Shown here: positions 45,143 to 53,059 of the stretch, in pieces | Layout of the letters: every line of letters begins with the position of its first letter | Position numbering within the stretch: position 1 is the stretch's first letter | Assembly (NCBI GenBank): GCA_030604135.1 | Contig: JAUVWL010000020.1 | Location: 1 to 64,000 of the forward strand | Direction of reading: 5' to 3' | Length of the DNA stretch: 64,000 bases | Source of the DNA: Burkholderiales bacterium | GTDB lineage: Bacteria; Pseudomonadota; Gammaproteobacteria; Burkholderiales; Burkholderiaceae_C | The notes under the pieces: generated by a model | Databases searched by the model: none | Told to the model about the DNA's origin: nothing | What the model saw: the letters and a program-made list of their open reading frames with translations, nothing else | Made by a program: the position numbers and the translations under genes

Positions 45143-47200
45143 GTGACCCAGACGGCCCGCCTCCCCGAAGAGCGTCCGCCGCCCGGGCGCCGAGCCGCTC
45201 TGCGCTCGCGCCGCTGGCTGCTGTGGGTGGCGTTGCTGCTGCTCGTCGGGGCACTGCTGGGGGCCTTGATGTTCCTGGCCGCCGCCTACGAAGAAGGACG
45301 CGACCAGGCCGATCTCGAACGCGACACCGAAGCCCTGGCCAGCGACATCCGCAGTGCGCTGTTTCGCAACGTGCAGACCTTGCAGTCGCTGCACAGCGTC
45401 GCACCCACCCCCGATTCCTGGTTTGCCGGTGCGGCCGAGGTGTTGCAGCGGCACCGAGAAATGGTCCGGCTTGAATGGCGTGACCCGTCGCGTCGGCTGA
45501 TCAGCGCGCGCGACAGCGGCTATGTCGGCGACCTGTTCGGGAGCATGAGCCGGGCCCAGTCGCTGGTGCAGATGCGCCAGGCCTGTGACACGGCCCAACG
45601 CCTGTCTGGCCCGGCCTTCTCGCCCAGCTACTTTTGGCCCATGGGTGATGGCACCGGCTTCGAACTCATGGACATGTGTCTGCCGGTGGCGCGTGCCGGC
45701 CAGTCCAGCGGCTTTCTGGTGGTCACCTACTCGCTGCCGGCCGTGCTGGCCGAGCTGACCGACCGCGAACGCCTGCGCGGCCGTTCGTTGGCCTTTGCCG
45801 AACCCGACGGCACCCGCCTGGCCGTGCACGGCACCATTGTCGACCAGCGCCGCCTGCAGCGTGCCAGCAGCCTGCTCGACCTGCCCGGCCACACCTTGAT
45901 GCTGCGCCTGGAAGGCCCGCGCAATGTCGGCAGCGGCTTTCTCGGCCTGTTTCCCAACCTGCTGAGCGCGGTCGTCGGCACCTTGTCGCTGGCCTTGCTG
46001 GCGGTGCTCATCCTGCTCGGGCGCGACATGCGCAAACGCCAGCAGGTCGAGCATGAGCTGGCCGGTGCACTGGCCTTTCGCCAGGCCATGGAGAATTCCC
46101 TCATCACAGGCCTGCGGGCGCGCGACATGCAGGGCCGCATCACCTATGTCAACCCGGCGTTCTGCCAGATGGTCGGTTACCCGGCCGACCAGCTTCTGGG
46201 CCATGACGCACCCTTTCCCTGGTGGCCCACCGAGCTGGCCGAGGAATACGGACAACGCCAGGCGGTTCGGCTGGCCGGGCAGGTGCTGCCCCGGGAGGGC
46301 TACGAATCGGTGTTTCAGCGCAGCGACGGCACACGCTTTCCGGTGCTGGTCATCGAAGCGCCCCTGCTTGATGCCCAGGGTGTGCAGACGGGTTTCATGG
46401 GCGCCATCCTCGACCTGACCGAACAACGCCGGGTCGAAGAACTCAACCGCGCCTCGCAAGAGCGCCTGCAGGCCACGGCCCGCCTGGCCACCGTCGGTGA
46501 AATGGCCTCCTTGCTCAGCCACGAACTCAACCAGCCGCTGGCGGCCATCTCCAGCTACGCCACCGGCAGCCTCAACCTGCTGCAAGACCCTGGCCCGCTG
46601 CCCCAGGGCGACATCCGCCAGGCCATGCAGCGCATTGCCGAGCAGGCCGACCGGGCCGGTCGTGTCATCAAGAGCGTGGCCGACTTCGTGCGCCGGCGGC
46701 AGCAGGTGCGCGAGCCGGTGGGCCCGGGTGACCTGATCGAAGCCATCTCGCCCTTGCTCAGCCTGCAGGCCAAGAAGCTCAACATCGCGTTGCAGGTGCG
46801 CATTGCGCCTGCTTGCCCGGCGGTGGTCTGTGACCGCACCATGGTCGAGCAGGTGCTGCTCAACCTGGCGCGCAACGGCATGCAGGCCATGCCCCTGGGC
46901 GAGCCACCCCTGGCATCCGGCCAGCGTGTGCTCAGCATCGACGTGGGCCCCATGGTGCGTCCGCCGGTCGAGGCCGGTGCCCGTGACTGGGTCGAGTTCG
47001 CGGTCACCGACCACGGGCAAGGCCTGAGCGAGGAGGTCGAGCAAAAGCTCTTCACGCCCTTCTTCACGACCAAGAGCGAGGGCATGGGTCTGGGCCTGAG
47101 TCTGTGCCGCACCGTCATCGAGCAACATGGGGGCACCCTGGCCCACGAACCGGCCTTGCCGCGCGGCACGGTGTTCCGTTTCAGACTGCCGGTGGCGTGA
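45143..47200 (+). CDS. PAS-containing sensor histidine kinase (FixL/DctS-like)
   Basis: A 685-residue membrane kinase. It has an N-terminal helix (about 27-50), a periplasmic sensing region to about 285, a second helix (about 290-315), a PAS domain (MENSLITGLRARDMQGRITYVN), a dimerisation/H-box LSHELNQPLAAISS and an HATPase domain (VDRTMVEQVLLNLARNGMQA..., GMGLGLSLCRTVIEQHGG). It should phosphorylate the FixJ-type regulator 68 bp downstream. The architecture recalls DctS, which senses C4-dicarboxylates, but no transporter is beside it. GTG 45143 is taken as start. Confidence 0.87.
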   Translation: MTQTARLPEERPPPGRRAALRSRRWLLWVALLLLVGALLGALMFLAAAYEEGRDQADLERDTEALASDIRSALFRNVQTLQSLHSVAPTPDSWFAGAAEVLQRHREMVRLEWRDPSRRLISARDSGYVGDLFGSMSRAQSLVQMRQACDTAQRLSGPAFSPSYFWPMGDGTGFELMDMCLPVARAGQSSGFLVVTYSLPAVLAELTDRERLRGRSLAFAEPDGTRLAVHGTIVDQRRLQRASSLLDLPGHTLMLRLEGPRNVGSGFLGLFPNLLSAVVGTLSLALLAVLILLGRDMRKRQQVEHELAGALAFRQAMENSLITGLRARDMQGRITYVNPAFCQMVGYPADQLLGHDAPFPWWPTELAEEYGQRQAVRLAGQVLPREGYESVFQRSDGTRFPVLVIEAPLLDAQGVQTGFMGAILDLTEQRRVEELNRASQERLQATARLATVGEMASLLSHELNQPLAAISSYATGSLNLLQDPGPLPQGDIRQAMQRIAEQADRAGRVIKSVADFVRRRQQVREPVGPGDLIEAISPLLSLQAKKLNIALQVRIAPACPAVVCDRTMVEQVLLNLARNGMQAMPLGEPPLASGQRVLSIDVGPMVRPPVEAGARDWVEFAVTDHGQGLSEEVEQKLFTPFFTTKSEGMGLGLSLCRTVIEQHGGTLAHEPALPRGTVFRFRLPVA

Positions 47201-47217
47201 GCACGGCATAGGCCCAC

Positions 47218-47245
47218 GTGGATTCCCGCGCACGCGGGAATCCAC
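47218..47245. repeat. REP-like perfect palindrome between kinase and regulator genes
   Basis: A 13-base arm (GTGGATTCCCGCG) and its exact complement surround the dinucleotide CA. The same element family, common in Betaproteobacteria, recurs at 49428-49453 and 49485-49511. It lies in the 68-bp gap between the histidine kinase stop and the regulator start and may reduce readthrough or stabilise the transcript. Confidence 0.7.
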
Positions 47246-47268
47246 GGCAGTCCACTATCATCCGACCC

Positions 47269-47898
47269 ATGACCCAGCACCCCGATGCCCGTGTCTTCAT
47301 CGTCGATGACGACGCCGGCGTGCGCGATGCCCTGGGCTGGCTGCTGCGCACCCGCCGCCTGCTCAGCGAAGGCTACGACAGCGCCGAAGCATTTCTTGCC
47401 GAGATGGCCAGCTGGCACCAGCCACCCGCTACCCCGTGCTGCCTGCTGCTGGACGTGCGCATGGGTGGCATGAGCGGGCTGGCCCTGTTCGAGCACCTGC
47501 TGACCCTGCCCTGGCTGCCGGTGATGCCGGTCATCTTTCTGTCGGGCCATGCCGACGTGCCCACTGCCGTCGACGCCGTCAAGCGTGGCGCCTTCGACTT
47601 CTGCGAGAAGCCCTTTTCCGACAACGCCCTGGTCGACCGCATCGAGCAGGCACTGGCCCAGTCCGCCCAGGCCCTGGCCCAGCGCCGCGTCCAGGACGAA
47701 ATCCGGCAGCGGCTGGACAGCCTGACCGATCGCGAACGCGACGTCATGCGCCTGGTCGTCGAAGGCCTGCCCAACAAGCTGGTGGCCGACCAGCTCAACA
47801 TCAGCGTGCGCACCGTCGAAGTGCACCGCTCACGCGTGTTCGACAAGATGGGCGTCAAGTCGGCCGTCGAACTGGCCAACGCGCTGCGCCAGGCATGA
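47269..47898 (+). CDS. FixJ/NarL-family response regulator
   Basis: A 209-residue regulator. The receiver domain has acidic DDD near residue 15, phosphoacceptor Asp in LLLDVRMGGMSG and Lys in CEKPFSD. The C-terminal LuxR-type helix-turn-helix (LTDRERDVMRLVVEGLPNKLVADQLNISVRTVEVHRSRVFDKMG) binds DNA. It pairs with the upstream kinase. The mature frame starts at ATG 47269; in-frame codons upstream run through the palindromic repeat. Confidence 0.9.
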   Translation: MTQHPDARVFIVDDDAGVRDALGWLLRTRRLLSEGYDSAEAFLAEMASWHQPPATPCCLLLDVRMGGMSGLALFEHLLTLPWLPVMPVIFLSGHADVPTAVDAVKRGAFDFCEKPFSDNALVDRIEQALAQSAQALAQRRVQDEIRQRLDSLTDRERDVMRLVVEGLPNKLVADQLNISVRTVEVHRSRVFDKMGVKSAVELANALRQA

Positions 47899-47913
47899 GG
47901 GGGCCCGGTCACT

Positions 47914-48132
47914 TCAGTTGCGTGGCGCCGTTTCTCCGTCCGGCTTGGCCTGGCCAGGCCCGTCACCGGTCGCTGCGGCACGGGTGGTCTCCTGGTCTTG
48001 CACCATCTGCGCCTTCTCGCGTTCGGCATCGGCCGGCAACTCGCCTTTTTTGCGTCCCGAGAACATGGTCCACCACACGATGAAGATGAGAATCAGCAGC
48101 GCAGCCAGCGCCTCGAGCAGCAAAAGGGTCAT
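47914..48132 (-). CDS. small single-helix membrane protein, conserved hypothetical
   Basis: A 72-residue protein with one N-terminal membrane helix (MTLLLLEALAALLILIFIVW) and a polar tail with charged residues (GRKKGELPADAEREKAQ). Similar small proteins are known from Comamonadaceae-like genomes. It is convergent with the response regulator, 15 bp apart. Function unknown. Confidence 0.6.
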   Translation of the reverse strand: MTLLLLEALAALLILIFIVWWTMFSGRKKGELPADAEREKAQMVQDQETTRAAATGDGPGQAKPDGETAPRN

Positions 48133-48202
48133 GGGAGAACCGTCGAAGTGGGTACTTACCGTCTTGGAATCTGGCCATCAGAAATGGCTTGATTCGGTGC
48201 GC

Positions 48203-49369
48203 ATGGGCCGCACCGCGTTGCTGGCCGCCATTGTAGGAGGCGGGCTTGCCGCCTGTGGCATCACCCCGGATCGACCCCTGCCCGTGCCCGACAGTTCCCC
48301 GGCCGTCACCCCGCCCGTGCCCCAGGCGGTGCCGCCGGTGGCCGACGACGGCCCGCTGCCCCCGGCCATCCAGCGCGGCAAGAGCCGGTGGGTGCCCACC
48401 CGCTGGGCCGACCTGCCCGGTTGGGGTCAGGACAGTCTGCACGAAGCCTGGAACGCCTGGGTGCGCGGCTGCGAGCGCCCGGTGGCCGGACATGCCGAGT
48501 TGTGCCGCGAGGCGCGCCAGTTGTCCATTGCCACCCCCGCCGAGCAGCACGCCTGGTTGCACAGCCGGTTCCGCCCCTACCGTGTGGTCGAGTCCAACGG
48601 CGTCCCGCCCGATGGCCTGCTGACCGGATACTACGAACCCATCATGCCGGCCAGTCGGGTGCCGACCGCCACCCACCGCACCCCCTTGCACATGCCGCCA
48701 GCCGGTTTGCAGAGTGGCCAGGCCTGGTACACCCGCCAGCAGATCGACACCCTGCCGGCCGCCCAGGCCGCCCTGCGTGGCCGCGAAATCGCCTGGCTGG
48801 CCGACCCCATCGACGCCCTGATCCTGCAGATCCAGGGATCCGGGCGGCTGCGCATTGCCGAACCCGATGGCCGCGAGCGCGTGGTGCGGGTGGCCTTTGC
48901 CGCCCACAACGGCCAGCCCTACGTGAGTGTCGGGCGCTGGCTGCTGGACCGCCGCGCCATCCGGGAAGCCTCGTGGGACGCCATCAAGGCCTGGGCCGCC
49001 CAGAACCCCTCCAGGTTGAACGACATGCTCTGGGCCAACCCGCGCACCGTGTTTTTCCGCGAAGAAGCCCTGAGCGAACTCGACGCCCGCTTCGGTCCCC
49101 GCGGGGCTCAGGGCGTACCGCTCACCCCCGGCCGCTCCATCGCCGTTGATCCGCAGAGCATCCCCTACGGCACTCCGGTCTGGCTGTCCACCCAGGGCCC
49201 GACCCTCAACACGCAGCGCCTGGTCATGGCCCAGGACACCGGCGGTGCCATCCTGGGCGCCGTGCGCGCCGACCTGTTCACCGGCTGGGGCAGCTGGACC
49301 GACGAACCCTACACCGTGGCGGCGGCGCTCAAACAGCCCTTGCAGATGTGGGTGTTGTGGCCCAGGTGA
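48203..49369 (+). CDS. mltA: membrane-bound lytic murein transglycosylase A
   Basis: A 388-residue lipoprotein with signal and lipobox LAAC (Cys16), then the MltA barrel (GLLTGYYEPIMPASR) and the 3D domain (AVDPQSIPYGTPVWLST, MAQDTGGAILGAVRADLFTGWG), which carries the catalytic Asp in QDTGG. It cleaves peptidoglycan glycan strands to 1,6-anhydro-MurNAc at the outer membrane. ATG 48203 is used; a GTG two codons upstream is possible. It is divergent from the small membrane protein gene. Confidence 0.92.
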   Translation: MGRTALLAAIVGGGLAACGITPDRPLPVPDSSPAVTPPVPQAVPPVADDGPLPPAIQRGKSRWVPTRWADLPGWGQDSLHEAWNAWVRGCERPVAGHAELCREARQLSIATPAEQHAWLHSRFRPYRVVESNGVPPDGLLTGYYEPIMPASRVPTATHRTPLHMPPAGLQSGQAWYTRQQIDTLPAAQAALRGREIAWLADPIDALILQIQGSGRLRIAEPDGRERVVRVAFAAHNGQPYVSVGRWLLDRRAIREASWDAIKAWAAQNPSRLNDMLWANPRTVFFREEALSELDARFGPRGAQGVPLTPGRSIAVDPQSIPYGTPVWLSTQGPTLNTQRLVMAQDTGGAILGAVRADLFTGWGSWTDEPYTVAAALKQPLQMWVLWPR

Positions 49370-49427
49370 GATCGCGCCAGAGCCCACAGCCCATTCCGTC
49401 ATTGCACCGCACGCAACGCCTCCTTCG

Positions 49428-49530
49428 TCATTCCCGCGCACGCGGGAATCCACATCCGCTCGGGCGTGGGCCGAATAGCCCGCATGGATTCCCGCGTGCG
49501 CGGGAATGACTGGAGGGTGCGGGAATCCAC
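49428..49530. repeat. cluster of REP-like palindromes after mltA
   Basis: Two complete copies of the ATTCCCGCG/CGCGGGAAT palindrome (49428-49453 and 49485-49511) and a half copy (49519-49530) fill most of the 197-bp gap between the convergent mltA and the hypothetical gene at 49567. They likely act as bidirectional stem-loops at transcript ends. Confidence 0.7.
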
Positions 49531-49566
49531 GTCAGGCTGGGGCGGGCATCCACCCGCTCACACCGA

Positions 49567-50145
49567 TCAGATCGGGTTCCAGGTGCAGGTCAGCTGCGGG
49601 TTGCCCGCCTTGGCTTTTTCGCACAGGGCGGCAAAGGTGGCCTTGTCGCGCGCCTCGGCGTCCTGGTTCCAGACACCGAATCCGGCCGCCAGCCCAATGG
49701 CCGGGCACAGGGCCGCGCCCACGCCACCCGATGCAATCGCTGCGATCACGCACAGGTTGTTGGCCGCTGCTCCCCAGCCCATGGCGCCATAGGCGCTCCA
49801 CAGACGGGGCTGCTCTTCTGCCGGAGCGGCCTTGATCTTCTGGTAGGCCACCACTTTCATGCCAATGGTCAGCACCCCCAGCGGGTTGGCTTCGGCCGCG
49901 CCCATCATCAGGCCCACCCCGGTGGTGCCCAGGTCGGCCACCTGGGCGGCTACGGCCTGGTCCTGCACCACTGCCACCTGCGCTTCCCATGAGTCCTGGG
50001 CCTGTGCGCTGCGGGCCCCCAGGAACAGGGCCGCACCCAGCCACAGCGCCTGGATCATCCAGAATACCACGCGCAAGCGGCGAACCGAGCGGGCAGTGGG
50101 CACCCGGGCGTCCGGGGTGCTGGGGTGGGCTGTGTTCGGGTTCAT
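49567..50145 (-). CDS. exported hypothetical protein of EPS region
   Basis: A 192-residue protein with an N-terminal signal or anchor (about 28-52, ending SAQA|QDS), a small alanine/glycine-rich hydrophobic centre and paired Cys residues (LCVIAA...ALCPAI, ALCEKAK...LTCTW). I recognise no family. It follows the FecR-like gene on the same strand, separated by two hairpin terminators, which argues that it has its own promoter. ATG 50145 is chosen as the most downstream start that keeps the whole signal. Confidence 0.5.
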   Translation of the reverse strand: MNPNTAHPSTPDARVPTARSVRRLRVVFWMIQALWLGAALFLGARSAQAQDSWEAQVAVVQDQAVAAQVADLGTTGVGLMMGAAEANPLGVLTIGMKVVAYQKIKAAPAEEQPRLWSAYGAMGWGAAANNLCVIAAIASGGVGAALCPAIGLAAGFGVWNQDAEARDKATFAALCEKAKAGNPQLTCTWNPI

Positions 50146-50280
50146 GGCCGGGTCCTTCTGACAGGGTTTCAAGCGACCCGACAGCCTGAAGAGGGACTCG
50201 AAGGCCCAATCTGGCTGCCTGGCACCTGTCATATCGGCCGATGGCGACAGAAATTTCAACCTTAGGGCGACAATCGGTGC

Positions 50281-50304
50281 AAAAAAGCGCCCACTGGGGG
50301 CGCT
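50281..50304 (-). terminator. rho-independent terminator 2 of FecR-like gene
   Basis: On the minus strand AGCGCCC pairs with GGGCGCT around a 5-base loop and is followed by six T (plus-strand A-run at 50281-50286). It backs up the terminator at 50312-50332. Confidence 0.75.
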
Positions 50305-50311
50305 GTAAAAC

Positions 50312-50332
50312 AAAAGCCCGCGCAAGGCGGGC
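50312..50332 (-). terminator. rho-independent terminator 1 of FecR-like gene
   Basis: GCCCG and CGGGC form a stem on the minus strand followed by TTTTG (plus-strand AAAA at 50312-50315). It lies 24-44 bp after the stop of the FecR-like gene. Confidence 0.75.
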
Positions 50333-50355
50333 CTGGATAGGTCGGTAGCGCTTAA

Positions 50356-50847
50356 TCAGGCGCCACTGAGAGGTGGCGCGGGAACCACTGGCGGAATCAC
50401 CGCAGGGGGAGTCACGGTCGGAGGGCCCGGCTCGGGCGGCAGCACCACCACAGCGCCGCGACCACGGCTTCGGGTGGTTTCGTACAGCACGCCCAGACCG
50501 GCGGCTCCGATGGCAGCCTGTGTGCCGGAGATGCCAAAACCACCCGCCGCAGGCGGGTTGGCTGCCAGGAATGCGGTACAGGCGGTCTCTTCAATCTGCA
50601 GCATCTGCCCGGGGTTCAAGGTCACGGTACAGCCGCTGGCGAACACCACCGTGGCTTTGCCGCTGGCGGTGCTCAACACCTGTGCGCCCTGGGGCAGCGC
50701 CATGTTGGCCGTGGCATTGCTCAGCTGGTTGCCGGAGGTCACGGTCACCAGGCCCTCGACCGCCGTGATCGTTGCGTATGCACCTTGCTGGGCGAGGGCC
50801 AAACCGGCTGAAGTGGCCAGCAGCAGAGCGAACAGCGGGGATTTCAT
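50356..50847 (-). CDS. secreted FecR-like domain protein with Pro-rich tail
   Basis: A 163-residue exported protein: signal peptide 1-19 (ALA|QQG), then a FecR-like beta domain (ITAVEGLVTVTSGNQL..., LPQGAQVLSTASGKATVVFASGCTVTLNPGQMLQIEE) with two Cys, a small Gly/Ala segment, and a Pro-rich C terminus (PPEPGPPTVTPPAVIPP). It could coat the envelope or interact with EPS. A strong promoter (50881-50909) and tandem terminators make it a single-gene unit, probably well expressed. Confidence 0.7.
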   Translation of the reverse strand: MKSPLFALLLATSAGLALAQQGAYATITAVEGLVTVTSGNQLSNATANMALPQGAQVLSTASGKATVVFASGCTVTLNPGQMLQIEETACTAFLAANPPAAGGFGISGTQAAIGAAGLGVLYETTRSRGRGAVVVLPPEPGPPTVTPPAVIPPVVPAPPLSGA

Positions 50848-50880
50848 GTAACTACCTGTCGGAATGAGTTATTTGGTTTG

Positions 50881-50909
50881 ATCTTATGGGTCGCCACCCA
50901 CAGCGTCAA
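50881..50909 (-). promoter_or_regulatory. strong sigma-70 promoter with palindromic spacer
   Basis: On the minus strand TTGACG (50909-50904), a 17-bp spacer and TAAGAT (50886-50881) make a near-consensus promoter about 33 bp ahead of the FecR-like gene start. The spacer holds the inverted repeat TGGGT-N4-ACCCA, which a repressor could recognise. Confidence 0.7.
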
Positions 50910-50962
50910 GGCGGATTATGCGTCATGTGAAGAACACCGCCCAGACAGGCGCTTTGACGGTT

Positions 50963-51763
50963 CTAGCCGTGGTTTCTGCGCAGCATTTGCCACCAGGCGC
51001 GCCAGCCTGAAGGTTGTGGCTCATCGTCCACCGCCAGTGCAAACGTATCCGGGGGCAGATTGTCCATGATGGCCTGCGGCCGGTCCAGCACCAGCTTTCG
51101 CGCTTCTTCCTCGCCCAGCAGCCGCCGCGCCACCGCCAGGCCTTCACTCAGACGCGGCAGACGCCTGCCGGTCGAATGCGCGTCGGTGGCCAGAACATGG
51201 GTCAGCCCATCGCCCAGAAAGCGCTCACCCCAGTACTGGGGCCGTTTGCCGAACATGCCGGTCAGGGCGCCCGCCGTCACCTGCATCCAGGCGCCTTGCT
51301 GCACCAGTCGGCGAAACACCGGGTAATGACCCTCTACCCAGGTCAGCCGTTCGGGGTGGGTGATCACCGGCGTGTAGCCCGAAGCCACCAGTTTGAAAAC
51401 CGCGTCTTCGAAGCGAGGCGGTGCCGCCGTGTGTGGGGGCTCCAGCAACAGGTAGCGCGAGCCGTTCAGGGTGGGCACCTGCCCGCTCTTGATCTGTGGC
51501 AGCAAACCCGGCACCAGGTGCACGTCGGCCCCGGTCACCAGCCGCAGCGGGATACCAGCCTGATCCAGCTCGGCCTGCAGTGTCAGGCGGGCCCGTTCGA
51601 TGCCCGGCCCGTCGTTCATGTACATGCCGGGGTAGATGTGCGGGGTGCAGGCCATGGTGTGAATGCCGTCGGCCACTGCAATACGCGCCATTTCGAGCGA
51701 CATCTCCAGCGTCTTCGCCCCGTCGTCGATACCGGGCAGGATGTGGCTGTGCAGGTCGATCAC
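50963..51763 (-). CDS. CpsB/YwqE-type PHP tyrosine-protein phosphatase
   Basis: A 266-residue metal-dependent phosphatase of the PHP fold: MIDLHSHILPGIDDGAKTLEMSLEMARIA, CTPHIYPGMY, ITHPERL and ATDAHSTGR hold the metal-binding His/Asp residues. CpsB enzymes dephosphorylate BY-kinases and thereby tune EPS chain length. Here the likely target is the Wzc-like kinase at 54457-56859. It is the last gene of the rightmost EPS operon, overlapping the TPR gene by four bases. Confidence 0.9.
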   Translation of the reverse strand: MIDLHSHILPGIDDGAKTLEMSLEMARIAVADGIHTMACTPHIYPGMYMNDGPGIERARLTLQAELDQAGIPLRLVTGADVHLVPGLLPQIKSGQVPTLNGSRYLLLEPPHTAAPPRFEDAVFKLVASGYTPVITHPERLTWVEGHYPVFRRLVQQGAWMQVTAGALTGMFGKRPQYWGERFLGDGLTHVLATDAHSTGRRLPRLSEGLAVARRLLGEEEARKLVLDRPQAIMDNLPPDTFALAVDDEPQPSGWRAWWQMLRRNHG

Positions 51764-53055
51764 CGCGTGGTTCCCGAAGAGGTGTTGCGTTTGACTGGCA
51801 GCAGGGTCAGGTTGTCCAGCCAGATCTCGCCCTGCAGGCCTGTCCGTGCCTCGAAAGCCGCCAGCGGCACCAACGACAAGCTCACCCCGGGGCAGTCGGT
51901 CGGCACCGTCACGGCCAGGCGGGTCGTTCGCCAGTCGCGGCCGGTCTGGGTCAGCGTCTCGCTGCGTGCCAGTTCGCGGCCACCGTTGGCACAGGCCAGC
52001 ACCCAGGTCAGCCCACCGCTGCTGCGCAGATCGAGCGAGCGATGTTCGCCTTCCAGCCGGTACTGGCCCGCAGGCACAAACATGTCCTGGCGCAGCAGTG
52101 GCGTGCGCAGGGGGCGGCTGTTGAACTGCAGGCGCATCACCTGACCTCGCTCTCCCTGGCCCATGCGCTCGGCCCTGACTCCGCTGTGCTGCGGGTTGTC
52201 ATCGGCCAACACCCAGTCAAAACCGTCGCGCACAAAGGCTTGCTCGAAACCTCCGTTGAACAGGAGGGGCACCGGTCGGTTCCACAACCCTTGCCAGACC
52301 GCATGGGCCTCCAGCCACAGGCCCTCGCTCTTGAGCTGACGAATCACCAGCAGCCCCGTTGGCGCCCGCAAAGCGCCGGCTGTGGTCAGATCGGCCACCA
52401 GTGGCAGGGCCGGTGCCACCGGCAGCTTCAGGCCGGGCAGGGCGCGCAGGGCCGCCTCGAACCAGCGCACATCGTCTTGCAAGGCCTGGCGCAGGGCGGC
52501 CAGCAGTGCAGGGTCCTGGTCGGCCACCGCCAGCATGCGCGCCAGGGTGCGGGTGGCCTCTTGGTCGCCATGGTGGCGCGACAGGCGAACCAGGGCCGGC
52601 ACGGCCTCGCCCCAGTCGCTGCGCTCCAGCGCCCGGCGCGCCAGTTGTTCCTGCACCAGTGTGTGCTGGGGGGCCACCTGGGTGGCGGCGGCCAGCAATG
52701 ACCCGCTGTCCACACCCAGGGTCTGGGCGGGCAGATCGGCGAAACGCGCCAGCGCGCTCACGGCCCAGGCATCGCCTGGGTTTCGGGCGATGCGCTCGCG
52801 CAGGCTTTGCACCTCGGCGCGCACCTGCTGCCAGACTTCGGCCGCCTGCGCGGGCGGCACCTCGATAACGCCCTCACTGGCGCCGTTGTCCGGTGGCAAG
52901 GCGCCCGCGCCGGCGCAGCTTTCGGAGAGAGGCCACTGTCCGTTCTGGCAGGCCAGCAACAGGTTGACATCAAGTGATCGTGCGCTCAGCCACACAACGG
53001 CCGATACCAGCACGGCGGCGGTCAGCCAGACACGGGGCGTTGCGCCGAGGTTCAT
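51760..53055 (-). CDS. EPS-operon TPR protein with C-terminal lectin-like domain
   Basis: The 431-residue protein has one N-terminal helix (about 9-26). Helical TPR-like repeats follow (80-230: NPGDAWAVSALARFADLPAQTL, PQHTLVQEQLARRALERSD). The C-terminal half (about 270-420) begins NGGFEQ and ends GEIWLDNLTLLPV, the usual edges of a carbohydrate-binding jelly roll. It is likely periplasmic and may hold or guide the polymer. It is between the phosphatase and the J-domain gene. Confidence 0.65.
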   Translation of the reverse strand: MNLGATPRVWLTAAVLVSAVVWLSARSLDVNLLLACQNGQWPLSESCAGAGALPPDNGASEGVIEVPPAQAAEVWQQVRAEVQSLRERIARNPGDAWAVSALARFADLPAQTLGVDSGSLLAAATQVAPQHTLVQEQLARRALERSDWGEAVPALVRLSRHHGDQEATRTLARMLAVADQDPALLAALRQALQDDVRWFEAALRALPGLKLPVAPALPLVADLTTAGALRAPTGLLVIRQLKSEGLWLEAHAVWQGLWNRPVPLLFNGGFEQAFVRDGFDWVLADDNPQHSGVRAERMGQGERGQVMRLQFNSRPLRTPLLRQDMFVPAGQYRLEGEHRSLDLRSSGGLTWVLACANGGRELARSETLTQTGRDWRTTRLAVTVPTDCPGVSLSLVPLAAFEARTGLQGEIWLDNLTLLPVKRNTSSGTTR

Positions 53056-53059
53056 CGTT

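Noticed and set aside
47218-47245. Palindrome between kinase and regulator as a specific operator
   Set aside because: The same palindrome recurs at 49428 and 49485, so it is a dispersed REP-like element rather than a site private to this operon.
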